From Litomosoides sigmodontis (Eukaryota > Nematoda > Chromadorea > Rhabditida > Onchocercidae): DNA of 64,000 nucleotides. Positions 42,298 to 55,400 of this stretch are shown in pieces; within the stretch, counting starts at the first letter, position 1, and each line of letters opens with the position of its first letter. The stretch lies in assembly GCA_963070105.1 (NCBI GenBank), contig OY718805.1, positions 6,444,001 through 6,508,000 on the forward strand, given 5' to 3'. The translations under genes were made by a program, and so were the position numbers. Below the pieces are notes generated by a model. That model saw nothing but the letters and a program-made list of their open reading frames with translations. It made no database searches and was not told the origin of the DNA.

Positions 42298-45200
42298 TTT
42301 TGAAAAATTGTTATTCCATAAAATAATTAACAAGAAATAACAGAAGTTATTTAAATATGGAGAATATTTGTGTGTAACAAAGTTTATTTGAGAAGAATTT
42401 ATTTGTTGCGAAAGCTTGTAAAGCTGTTTTTTTTTCAAAAGAATGTGCTTATTAATGGTATATTTTTTTTTGTTAACTCATTCTGACGTTTATTTGTAAA
42501 GAATATAAATACATGAAAAACTTAAGAAGATCCTTGTTGTTGTTGCTTTATAGGTTTTGAATTTTCAGTTTTAACTTTTTTGTCATCTTATGCGGACATT
42601 TAATAAATTATTTCGCTCATCATGTGGTGTTCCACGCTGTAACTTGATTGAATTGCAGAGAAGAAAAGTTTAGGCAATACAGCAGATGATGTCAAGGGTT
42701 TTCTAATTTTTTTTCTATTACTGAAATATTTCAAGCTGTTTAGATGGGTTATTTCTCTTCCATTTTGTATGATTTCGTATGTAACATTAAGTAGCCCGAA
42801 AAAATGGTCACAGACAGAACAATTAAAACATTAATTATGATGTTTTAGCGTCAACAGACTGGCTGCTCCGCTTGTCTCAAGTTTGTAAGCTATAGAGCTA
42901 TCGTATTAAACTTTTGAAGTTTAAATTTCTAAAACAGTCGTGGATACGTCTCGTCTGTCATGCTTCAGTGTAGCGTATTGGTAGTGAGTCTTGAATCTCA
43001 GGAAATGCACAGGTTATTGAACTGAACTGTTAATATAAGGTCTAAAATATCATGTAAAAACATATGAAAGTCAATATAAATTCTGTACTTTCTAACTTTT
43101 AACTTCTTGATGTTGCAATATTCTTTATGCTATTTAGAATCCGTCTTGTGTGATATTATTTCCTGCTTTCTCCTACTTTTTTTTAGGTCATATTTCATCC
43201 TGCAGTTTTTATATGATCTTGCCAATCAACTGTGGATGAAATATTTGTTATTAAATAGGTCATTGGAGAGGTCCTTGAGAGACACTGATATAAGTTCACA
43301 ATTAATGAAAATGAATCCATCTGTGGCAAGGATCAAACCCTTGATTTAATTCGGTAAAAATATACAAATCGTTGGGGGAGATATATCTGAGTGGTAGCAA
43401 TTGCGATATCACCCAATTTGGAAGAGCAATTGCAAGGATGAAAATGAGTTGTTCCGACATTCAAATCAGCACAAATATTTCTGTAGACTTTTTCACAGAT
43501 CATTTACAAATCTCAAATGCGTGAGTAAACAATGTGATGTGTACTCATGACCACTATGTTCTAGGATTTCAACTGCCATCGGTATTACTGCCACCGTTGT
43601 AGCGGTTTTTGTGTTATTCGTGGCGCAAGCAAGCAAGGTTTTCCCATTTATAAAATCATCGGCGCTGTTGCGGCAGTAACGACGAAACAGTGAAACCGAG
43701 TGTTCCCGTACTACTGCTTTTTCCTGTTTTGCTGCTTTCAAAACTACATCCTTCCGACATTATTATCCTCCCAGACAGTCTAACGTTTGGAAGGCGGACA
43801 CGCAAGCAAGTAATTCGACTGCAAATTGTCACGTGAATTTGGAGGCTTCCTGAAAGCTTCCAAAGTGTATGCGATCATATAGTTGTGAAAATAAAGAATC
43901 ATTTTGTGAACTGGCGGTGTTTTTTTCCACAAACGAGTTCATTGGTGCGAGAAGCTGCAACTAACTGCAACAGCACATCACGGCCATTATTTTTTTCCCA
44001 CTGAAAGGTATTTCATTCGTTTCTTTCGCACACACAGGTCGGACAGATATTAGCCGAAATGATGGAAATAGGGCTAGCAGTTGTTGAAACATTGGTGATA
44101 TTTCAGTCATTAACTGTTAATTGACAAGTATTTAAGCGTATTTAATGTCATTGATGAAATTAAGATATGGAAAAAGAGAAAGAAAAAAGTGCGTTACATG
44201 ACTTGGTGACCTGTGATCGGTGTTTTTAAAATTGGTACGGCCTAAAATGATGAATCGCTTCCTCTTTCCATGAATGAAATAGAACGGATTTGAAGATTAA
44301 TGACGTAGAGAATATGTCAATGACGCTTGTCAGCACTTCGCCGTAGTCTACTAAATAATCGTAATTATTAAGAGTAGTTTTTGGCACCAAATGCTACAGT
44401 TGCTTTCCAAGAAATGAGCATAAAATTTTTTGAAATTTCAGTTGGTCCATTGAAGTGAGTTAGTTATTTCTGTGCTTTTATTCTTTCTCGCTTCCTTTCA
44501 TTCTAACCAACTGAAAAGGATAAGCAAACTTGGACTGCTTGTCTGCCAACACTTCACAGCTGATGTTTAGGCCATAAAATCGGCGCTCTTTTTTACGAAC
44601 AAAACCTTCTACTCGCTGTCTTTTTCATCTACCGCCTTTTTAATCTTTCATCCAAGGAAGAGTGGAAAAAAATTGGTAGTTAGGAAGTTCTCTGACGGAA
44701 GTGAAAAGGTATCGGTAGTGGATTTCGGCACACCTCACAGACTTCAATCGAATGCTCATTCACAACGTGGTGATGTGCTAGCTGTCTTATTTAAACATAA
44801 TATTTCGTTCGTTATCACTGATAAACTGCCAAAAGCAATCTGTTAAATTAATGCCAACAACCAGAATTGTCCGTTTACCAGCACCACTGCTTCGTCAGTG
44901 ATCATTGTTAAAAACATGCTTCAAATTTTATTTAAAGATGGTCTGCTTCCCTTTGTCTTTAACTCTTTGTTTCATTATTTTCCTTTGTTATTTTTGAAAA
45001 TTAAGAAATAGCATGTAGAACGTTTTGAACTATCAATCAAGTTCTCTCACATCGACTGATCACTCCATTCGGTTCAATTAATGTTGCGAGTGATTACTGT
45101 GCAAATTTTGTTTAAATCGTGCAAATGGCAGTTCAGATGATTTCGAATGTCAGTTCAGCTAACGAAACACAAACAAAATCATAAAATTATCCTATTGAAA

Positions 45201-46378
45201 TGAACGCCCGCAGCAACGGTCAGTTTTTTCAATAATCGGCTTTATCAATCAATCAATCCGTTTCGTACGATCAGAACTGAAGTGTAACATAGCAGTTAAC
45301 TAAATCAGCTACCTTCTCATTTCATAGTATTAACGAAATATGAAACGATTGATGGAAAGAAAATTAGCCAATCTCCTTCCATGCTAACCGCCAGTGTTAT
45401 TTGTAAATGATCACTGACTCAGAACTAATAAATAAAGGGACGTTACGGCTTAAATGACTTCCTTAAAGCAATTGAAAAATTGCAAAATAAGATGAAATTT
45501 TTTCAAGTGACAAAGTGGAAAATTTAGATGAAATGCACCTTTCACTTAATATTTTTCATCTCATACGACTTAACTTTCGCATCCCTCACGTATTCTTCCA
45601 ATCATAGCCTCTTTTCAACAACGATAATTGTTTCATTAACTGTTTTAGAAATGGCCAAATGTTATTTCCGATTCAAAATTAAAGGAGAAAGCGGTGAAAA
45701 CGTTTTCCTCTTTTCCTCCTCCTTCCAACCTCTTCTTCCACTATCCATCTCTTCTTTTTGTTCGTCCCTTTCTTTTCAGGAATTGTCCCAGAAATTCTGA
45801 AACTCAGAACATTAGCTGCAAGGCATTGCCTGTCACAACTGTAATAAAAATAATAAGAGCAACGATATGTAATTCCTCCTTTTTTACCTTGCAATTCCAC
45901 TTCATCCGTTCCTCCTCTCAATTCCAGGAATTTCTTTTTCAAGATGAATATTGTAAAGTTTAATACTCAAAATGCTCTCCATTTCACCTCTACCTCCAGC
46001 TCCTGTATGCTTCATGGAGAGGGACGCGAAATTGAACAGGTGCAGCTTGTTCACTTAACTCTGCTGCATTTTACTTAATTAATTCCTTGAAATAGGTAAA
46101 GCAAATTGCTTCGAGTGAGTATCCAATTTACTCCTTATAAGCGTCACTAGGGTAAATGATTTATGATTGCTTCTTCACTTTCTGTCAAAACATCAATGAT
46201 GGTGTTGTTTGTCTGAAAATATTTTGATATTTTTGAACTTTATTGATTTATATTGCTAGTTTAATCGAAAATTTCACTTACGCTTCATAATTGCTTACAT
46301 CGTGTGTGCTAGTTGTGTGTGTGCGTGTGCGTGTGTCTATGCAATAATTCAGGTTAAATTCAAAGTTAATTATTACAG
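42298..46378. other. 4-kb stretch with no secure gene
   Basis: Mostly AT-rich. One exon-like block on the minus strand (about 43500-43756) is open for about 80 codons between an acceptor-like TAG and a GTAAAT donor and has moderate GC; nothing links to it and no family is recognised. tRNA-like fragments are suggested near 42969-43021 and 43385-43440. A short GT-rich patch lies at 46315-46336, just before the carboxypeptidase gene. Confidence 0.4.
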
Positions 46379-49300
46379 ATGTCGGCTGTCATTACTGCTT
46401 TATTTGCTACCGTTTATTTAGAGCATGTGAACAGTGTGACACAGCTATATCGAGGGTAAATCGTCTTTTATCTATCTCTTTTTTCTTATTTTCGTTCTTT
46501 TTTGAAGATTAATTAGACAGTATTGATTATCATCACACATTCACGTACTTTCATTTTTTCATTGCTATTAATAAATTGAATTGTGGGAGAATTACGATTC
46601 TTGCCTCTTAAAATTATATTTGAAATTATAGCAGTTCATCACACGATCAATTAAATGATTTTAATTAAGTTAAAGCAAATTTAGATACAGCTTACTTCGA
46701 TTTCAAACAGCAACAACGGATTGGTTGGAGAAAGTAGAAACCGATGGCTTTGCTTTAAATAATGCAAGTTGAAATTGAACTTAATTGATGTTAGCTTATT
46801 TTACATGAAATCGTCAACTAATAAACTATCAATCTATTCGGCACCATTCTGTCGTGCAGGACTTTTCGGGAATTAAATTGACGATACTATCAGCTTAAAT
46901 TGATGATACTATCAGCTTATTGATCATTAAAATATCTTCTATTTTTGACGAAGCTATTCAGCGTTTCGGAAAAAAATTGATGCAAAAGCAACCCTTGAAA
47001 CTTTTTTGATGGCAAATTCGATAATGATAAGATGCCATTAAATTTCCGGGACCAAAAAAAACATTAATTGATATATGGGCGGAACCGAACATATACCGCA
47101 ATCACACCGATGTGCTAGTCGCACCGGAATTCATGGATTCATTCTTGGCTTTGCTGAGAATGCATGGAATCAACGATGTACAAGTCGTCACAAATGATAT
47201 ACAGAAGTAGGCAACTTAATTCCATTTCAGTCTTTCAAAGACAGCATAACTTTTTTTGCTCTATTCGCTTATTGAAACTGCGGAGGAGAGAGAGAGGGAG
47301 AGAGAGAAAGAGAGATCAGATTTCAGTTTTCAAAATTCAACCATAATTTGAGCAAAAATTCAAAATACGTAAGTTGCTAGCTGTAAAGAATTATGAAAAA
47401 ATGAAAAAAGTTTTCTTCGAATTTCGTTTATGAAATTGGAAATGTCAATGTCACGTAATTCACATAAATTCTATTTGAACCAATTTATTAAAAAATTAGA
47501 GTTATACTGCGCAACGATGAATGCCATTTCGCCTTTAAATGTTATTTTCTAGCCAACTGCTTTAAAATCTAAAGAAATGAGTGGGCTAAATTTACATTTA
47601 TCAATAGTCGACTGCTAAGAATGGAAATTAGATATGCGGAAATTTTGTGAAATATAATTTATGCAGAGAAATAAATCGGGAGAAGAGGTATTTAGCTTAT
47701 GCCACGAAAAATCGTTCGCGACGTTCGATGGTTGGTAATTATTCATCGGCTGACTTCAATCTTATTGCTTATCATCGTTATGATAAGGTTTGCTACCGTT
47801 CAGTGGTTATCGGACTGCTCTAAACGGAGAAGGCGGTCGGCTTTTTTCATTCGTTTGAATTCTCCGAAGGCAGAATTATTGATTAATTCTTTTTTTTTGT
47901 AATCATCAATTTCTCCTTAGCAATGACTACAGATTGTGGAGTACCTGGAAATGCTCTCGCTATTATATCCGGATTTTGTTGAAATATTTAACATCACTAG
48001 AACGTATGAAGGTCGCAATTTAGTTGGTATTAAAGTTCGTATTATTCCTTTTTTTGCTTTTGTTGAAGTTTAAACTTAACTGTCAATTTGCCGAAGTCTA
48101 AGAAATCTCTAAGAGAAATGTAGACTACCAATGTGAGACTCAAATTTGGTCCAAACAGTTATTTTCAGAGAAAAAATAAGTTGATAAAAAAGGGTTTTGA
48201 GGATAAATAAAAATCATTATATGCAATACAGATTGGGTCACGAGCTTCCAACAAACCAGCTGTCTTCATCGATGCTGGTGTCCATGCAAGGGAGTGGATC
48301 GCACCTGCGGTAGCTCTTTACATCATCAGCAAGGTTAACTCTTCACTCAAATTTCCTTCAAATCAATAAACTAAGGTTGGAAGAGAAAATCGAACTTAAA
48401 TAAGAATATTTCTAGCTCGTAACCGAATATGCTAAAGATTTCAACCTGACAGATATGGTAAATAAATTCGACTGGTACATTGTCCCAGTGGCGAATCCGG
48501 ATGGATATGAATATAGCATAACTAATGTATGCAACTCTGAATTTTTCCGAAACCATCAATTTATCGTATGCATGTAATGAGATCGAGGTCGACATGTAAC
48601 AATGCTAAAAATATAATTTTCTACTGAAATCAGCCTGTCACCCTTCTTGTTTTCTTGTCTTTTTCAATAGTTTTTGTGTTCGCATTTCTATTTCAGCTCG
48701 AAAATTTCACTCCACAATTTCTGAGAATGAATTACAGTCTAATAGGACTACGAATGTAAAAAAATAGCCTTGAAATCTTGGTGAAATGAAATATAAAATT
48801 GATTGCTTCAAGAAGTTTTTGGGAAAAAATTTCTGAAATATTGCTAATGAAGAAAATTGCTGGAATCGATCCTATACGAAAGTTTTGCAATGAATGCTTT
48901 CAGTTTTAACATAATAGTTCCCTCACTTTCTTAACTTACATTTTTTTATAATTGAACGGTAAAATGCTAGCACCGTACGTCACAGCACACTACCAAGCCT
49001 AGAAGATGAATAACTGCGTCGAGCAAAACACTATCACATGCATTTTTTAGTGGGAAGTATGAGTTCCTCCCTTATACCAAAGGAAGAATATTTGTCAATC
49101 ATTTTGCATTAAAAAAAAATTTAGAGTAAGCAGTGCAATACGAATGGTCAAGACATTATTATAAAATGAATATGAACATCTTGATATCAAACATCTAAAA
49201 AACATCTTGGGAAACAGTACCTCGAACAAGTTAAGGTAAAGTTTGCAGTAGTCTAGAAGAATTCATTCGTCCACTACTCTTGCACTACTTTCCAGGACAG

Positions 49301-50869
49301 ATTATGGCGAAAGACACGATCAAGGAATGCGACAATCAACAAATGGTGCGTTGGCGCTGATGTGAACAGAAACTGGGGCTACCGATGGGGTGGTCAGTTC
49401 CTCTAATGAACGAACGTTGCAAGGAATAAACTTTTTAATCAAATTTGATCCGAATCTTTTGATAATCTTTTTTTATAATGGCTTATTATCGCAAAGTTAT
49501 TTTCATGTTTTAAGTTGCATTAACTCGAAAATTTTGAATGGCTTACAGAAGCAGGAGCAAATCGCAGTCCATGCTCAAATATCTACCCCGGTTCAGCAGC
49601 ATTTAGTGAAGCAGAAACAGCAGGTATTCGAGATTTTATTACTCATCAGATTCCTGATCTCAAGGTTTATATTAGTTTGCATAGCTATGGACAGTTATTC
49701 CTCTCGCCATGGGGTTATACCCATGATAAACCAAACAATTATTATGATCAGGTGAGTTCTTGATAAAAATTAAACCAATTTTGACACATTGAAAATTTAA
49801 CTTTTTTTTTAAAACTAAGTCCTATCTGTCTACTTCAAGACACATTTAACAAATTTCTTTCTAAAAAGTAGATAAACTTTATAGCTTCGATAACAACCTA
49901 ATATAGCATCGTTATCTTATGCAAACTGTTGCAGTGATTCAAACTAACTTGCTGCAAGTATAATTGCATGCTAAGTGAAACAGGCAGCACATACGTGTTT
50001 CATTTACACACCGTTAATTGCAGAAGCAGGCTGCAAGCCTAGCAGTTGAGGCCATTCGGAAGAAAACTGGTGCGAAGTATAACCACGGGACTGTTTCTGA
50101 ACTAATGTGTTAGTTTGCTTAGGACATCTTACAGCTTATCGTAAAAACCCCTACTATATCAACATTATTATAATTTTTGAATTGAAAATATATTTTTACA
50201 TACTGAAAAAAACTACACCGTATAATTATTATTTGAAACTCTATCTTTTGGCAAATTGAAATTAATACAGATCGAGCATCAGGAACGAGTATTGATTATA
50301 TGCAAGACAAAGGTGTGCCTTATATCTATGGTATCGAGTTGAGGCCTGAAGATGCAAATAACTTTGGTTTTACCATTCCAGCACGATTTATTGAACCTAC
50401 CGGTTAATTTTGACCACAATTACTTTATTAAGAATTGCTTAAATCAGAACTCGTCAATCAGTAATAAATGAGGACTACTTCACCGTACAGTTAAACTATA
50501 GAGTATGTATTTTAAGCAGTTTCGAGCATGAATGACCATGTAAAAGTAGCACCTTGAGAACAGCAATCTCAAAAGAAACAAAAAGCAACAAGATCTGTAG
50601 TGATATTAATTTTTAATGATTTTTTATTTTATCTAAACAGGAAATTGAGTACTAATTAATAGGCAGTTTAGGTTAAAAATTTATAGGCTTTCAAGTATTA
50701 ATGCCATCAGTTATGTCCCAATGAGTCACAGTATGGTCATCGACTAGAAATATCAAATTATGAAAAAAGTACTATTATTAATGTTACACCGTAAAAGTCA
50801 ATTCCAGGTGAAGAGATGATATCAGCATTGCGAGCAATGACAAATTATGTCTTTCAGAAAAAAGTATAA
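46379..50869 (+). CDS. Secreted zinc carboxypeptidase, M14 family, A-type zymogen
   Basis: Twelve exons, all phases consistent: 46379-46455, 46691-46767, 47032-47206, 47667-47787, 47933-48034, 48232-48333, 48416-48526, 49296-49392, 49549-49751, 50024-50108, 50271-50402 and 50808-50869; 447 residues. The ATG directly follows an acceptor (46377-46378). Order: signal peptide, activation propeptide (WAEPN, VDVLVAP-type fold seen as [13 protein letters not shown]), a linker with basic sites REKR and RSRR, then the catalytic domain. Catalytic features by carboxypeptidase A numbering: HAREW (His69, Glu72), TRSRN (Arg127), VNRNW (Asn144, Arg145), SLHSYG (His196, Tyr198), [10 protein letters not shown] (Tyr248) and YGIELRP (Glu270). 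The residue at position 255 is Ile, which predicts preference for hydrophobic C-terminal residues. It should remove single C-terminal residues from extracellular or gut peptides. All catalytic residues are present. Confidence 0.96.
46875..46918. repeat. Two-copy 22-bp tandem repeat
   Basis: Units 46875-46896 and 46897-46918 differ at one base. They lie in the second intron of the carboxypeptidase gene. Confidence 0.9.
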
Positions 50870-52459
50870 ATTATTTTCTTTCCAGTTTTAAATTATTTAC
50901 AATCACACACCCAAAAATCCCAAGACAGAGAAGATTGTACAGATAGCCTTAAAGGTTTGTAAATAATTAAGCGATACTTTGTGTAGGAGCAAACCACAAA
51001 TCATCACGTGAATAAAATCATCATTAATAGGTAAGCAGGACCAAATTTACCTGAAATAATTCTTATAATGATATAATGGCGGTAACCAGAAGTTAAAAGC
51101 AATTTTACAACTCTCCGAAAGATTGTAAACAAGTATGCATAATGTTCAGTCTCGATATAAATTAGGAAGTGAGAATTGCAGTAATTTAGACTCATAAGAC
51201 ATCGCCCACAGCCATCTTTCTCGTCATTGGCTTTTGTCCATGTGATATTCCGCTTGCTGCACCGTGATTTGCATGAGCTTTAATTAAACTCCATATTCCA
51301 TGTACTCTGTGATGATAGTGATGTTAGTTACCACCTGCTTAATTTAGATAGGTAGACAATTTATTTCAGCGAAAGTATCTACCTAATCACATCTTGCATT
51401 CCAACAAAACAGGCATAATATTTGTTACATGTTGACAGCTTGAAAATTTTTGCTCCTACACTTCGGCACATTTTTATTTTGTAGAATTTTTAAATCTGTA
51501 TAAAAACATCATTTTCACATAAAGATGCACAACACAAATTGATATAACAACGTAGTTACCGGGCTATGAATTATATCTGGGTAAAATTTTTTGGGAAGTG
51601 AATTTTTAACAAAGTCCTTTCTCTATTCAATATTCCAAAACCAAAAAGGATTAAGAATGAATCCAAACTTCTTCCGACATCAGCAAGTATATGCTAACCA
51701 TGAAAAAGGATGAATTCTGGAATGTATATGAAGCAAACTGCAAGATCACCTCGGAAAAAAACACTAAATACACTACGCATACTAAGCAATATTTGAGAAT
51801 TTGTAAATATAAGTGAACAAGGGTTTTAAAAGGAAAGATTAAAATAAAGAGAAATGTAAACGACAATTATTGCATGATCACAAATTTGAATACACACAGC
51901 ATAAATACATATACAGCATATCCCGATGGTAATATCAAAATGACCAGTAATTAATGGCTTTCAATGCAGCAGAACACGATTCGAAGTATTTCGATCAAAA
52001 ACAATGAAAATTGAGGACGCAGTAAATTGGAAGCAATTTGCTTTCCAACCTTCCATTGAAAAATAACCTTGCTAATTTAAGGTTCTTTTCAAAGGCAATA
52101 ACAAATCTAACTAAAAAACATCAGTTTCATGCAATAGTTAATTTATAAATCAAACAGTATGCTCGACTGAATGTAAGACATATAAATTAATGCTAAATTT
52201 TCAAAATGAGAACACTAGAGAGCTAAATATTTATGGTTAATGATAGAATTATTTAAATAATGAATGTTTAAGAATACAGAGCTTGTTGTTGCTAACCTCA
52301 TAAAATCACAGCACGATAAATTACAATGTTGTCACGCCGAAAGTAGTTCATTGTCACAGTTCTTAACTGGCAAGAAACCCGTAATATATGAAAAAAATAT
52401 GTGCAAAAATAAGAAAAAATAGGACATAAAAAAAATGCTTATAATCATTAACCAAACTG
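50870..52459. other. Intergenic between convergent carboxypeptidase and SPSB genes
   Basis: AT-rich 3' flanks. On the minus strand, 51199-51308 is a GC-richer open segment after an acceptor-like CAG and before a TGA. It reads like a short C-terminal exon, but no upstream exon could be joined. Otherwise nothing seen. Confidence 0.4.
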
Positions 52460-55400
52460 TTAGCATTTGTGCAACAAATATTTTTTCAGGCCGGTTGGTA
52501 ATCTTAACTCCCGTACTCGACAAATACGTTCTTTCCCTAGATATGTTCGAATTGACCGTCGGCATAATTCCAAAAGCGTTAGTGGCTCAGCTGTAAACAA
52601 ACAAATATCAATTATAAAAATCGAAAAAATTTCATTTTTTTTAAAGTTTTTTACAGCAACCGATTAAAAACTTGTTTTTCCTGCCTCTTCTTGAGGAAGA
52701 AAAGAGAAAAGAAACTTTAAATAGTTTCAATCACCCGACTCTTAGCACACGGAACCCAAGAAATTAAAAGCTGAAAAAATATTTTTCACCAAGAGCAGCG
52801 CAGGTGAAAATCCTTGGACTGAACCATTTAGTTATTGCAATGTGTTGGAGTGAAAATTATGATTGAAATTAGTATGCCCATCTGCTTACTGGACGATTTT
52901 CTAAATTTCTAACCCATCCTTGAAAACTTCCTAATTTATCTGAACACTGATTTATTTTATACCGAGCGGCCGTCATAAATTTAAAGGAAAAGCTTTGAGC
53001 ATCTAAGTTTCAAATTACAGTGAACATTAAAGTAACACAAGAAACTACGTCATTTTTCTCAATCTTCCGTTAATGCCACTAAAAGTTCTATGTTACGTTT
53101 CGTGATGGAAAACAAACAAAACCATCAGATCCAGTAATATATAACAACGATGAGGACACAACTACACGATATTAAGAAAATGATATATAAAATTCTAGGT
53201 TATTTAATACTTGGACAGAGTATCCTTAAGCTTCATGAATTTCCATTATAGAAAAGCTTGTAAAATATGAGACACTACAATTAGCAAAACACTAATTTAA
53301 AAAAGGGAAACATGAAAAAACTAGAAAGACTAATGCACAGCTGCCAGTGCTGTAAACCTTCCAGACAATAAAAAATATTCTTGTCTCAGCCAACGTTCAT
53401 ACCAATGGACATTCCTTGTATGTATGATAAAGCATAGCATGATATGATAAAGTTATGAATTAAGATTTCTTGATTCATAACTTTCAGCCACTCATTTATG
53501 AAATTAATGAAAGTCAATGTTAAAAAGTCCGCAAAAAACTAACGATCAAGTCCTCCGAGATATTTAATCGTAATTTCACAGTGACCCCAAACAGCGGAAA
53601 CAATTGGATATAACTCTCGACCTTTCAGACCTGTAAATGCTACACCGTAATAATCAGCATCAGAAGCAAAGGCCATGTATCCTTCGTCCATATCAAGAAT
53701 ACAATAGAACTGATCAGGTGCCAGATGATTCTCATCGCGTAATATACATTTGGGATATGTCCAACCATTTGTATTCTTCGAATCATGATAACACTTATTG
53801 CGTACTGAAAACGGTTAAGCAGGTTTTTCGATGATAATGGAGGCAGCGACAATTACAGTTGGAATATACAACTTCATTTTCCTTAAGTTGCAAGTAGTCA
53901 TAATAACAGAACCAACTCGTTTGAGTTTTCCTCGTAAATACAAATACAAAGTTATAATAGCGAACAAAGAGATAAGAAGTGACGAACAAAAAAAATACTA
54001 ACTCAAATCCCATCCATATGATTCACTGTTTGAACCAATAAGTGAAGTGTAACCAACAGCATGCAATGATGCTGCTTTCGTTGCTACACCAACTGAAGCA
54101 TGAGTTCCTCGTTGTCTCTGTGGCCATCTAATTTGCCAAACATGAAAACCTTTCGAGAAGCCAATCTTGAAACAAAAGATTTTTAATTAAAAATGAAAAT
54201 TTTGCAAAACTTACTGTTCAAACTTGATATACGAAGACAAAAAGTGCTAATGAACGACGATTAAGAATTAAAAAAATAATTGCAAATTATTTTTTACTGC
54301 CAAAGGTTGGTTTGATCAAAAATGCTTCCAAGTCAAACACCAGCTAATAATAAAGCCACAATCTAGACTTGGGTAAGTGCAACTGACATTTGCCTAAGTC
54401 CCGGAAATATTTCTCTGATGACAATTCTTTATTGACCAAGAAAAGGAGAGGAATAACCCCTCTGTTCGTTATTCAGAGTATCTTGAGGTAACTTCGAGAA
54501 TGAACCAGTACTGCTTACTTTCCTTTGAATAACGCTGTTATTTTACAGTTTTAGTCTCTCTCAGCTTGTAATATGAAATGTCAGTAAACTACTCTTACTT
54601 CGAACTTGGCAGAATTAATAGACTTTTGTTTGAAAAGGCCTGTCAAAAAACTAAATCTAACGCAGCGTGTTCCCACCACACTTCGAACCATTAGCAAATA
54701 GAAGATACGACTATTGTGCAATTACTTCGACTAAAACAACTCAAAAAAAGGGGATTTCCAGATTTTATAAATGGCATAATTTACCTTAGCACGAATAGAA
54801 TCGGTGGACTGAGCAACGGGATGTCTATGGAATGTAAGTCGATCATCATCCTTAACAAAAATATTGAGTGAGCGATCATCTGGATTCCACGCATATGCTT
54901 CCATTACTTCAAGTGGTGGTGGCGAGGAACTAATTATTAGGTCAAAACGAATTGGACGGAACATGTCCTCATAACAAGAACCCTGTAAAAAGTCTCGATA
55001 TTCAACTAAAAATTTCGTAATTTGCATGATTATGAAAATTTACAAATTCGGATGCCGAATGAAGAAACAGAATTAATGTTATAAGACTATATGGATGGGT
55101 GCACATTAAACTATGTTAAAGATCACGTCTCTATTCATTAAAGTGCAGAAACAAACCATAGGATTAGCATTTGACTGGTTGCGTGACCGTGGACCATTCA
55201 ACTCTACCACCATCGTTGCATTGTGTGATGTAGAACTTGAAGCATTGTTTAAACGAACAATTAGATTCTGTTCACGTGAAGTACGATGAGAACGAGCGAA
55301 AAGATGCTGTCGCCGTAAATTTCCGCCATTGCTACTGCTACTTCCACCAATTTCGGCAACATTATTGCCAACCCACTCCTCAGTCTCCCTAGCTCTAGCT

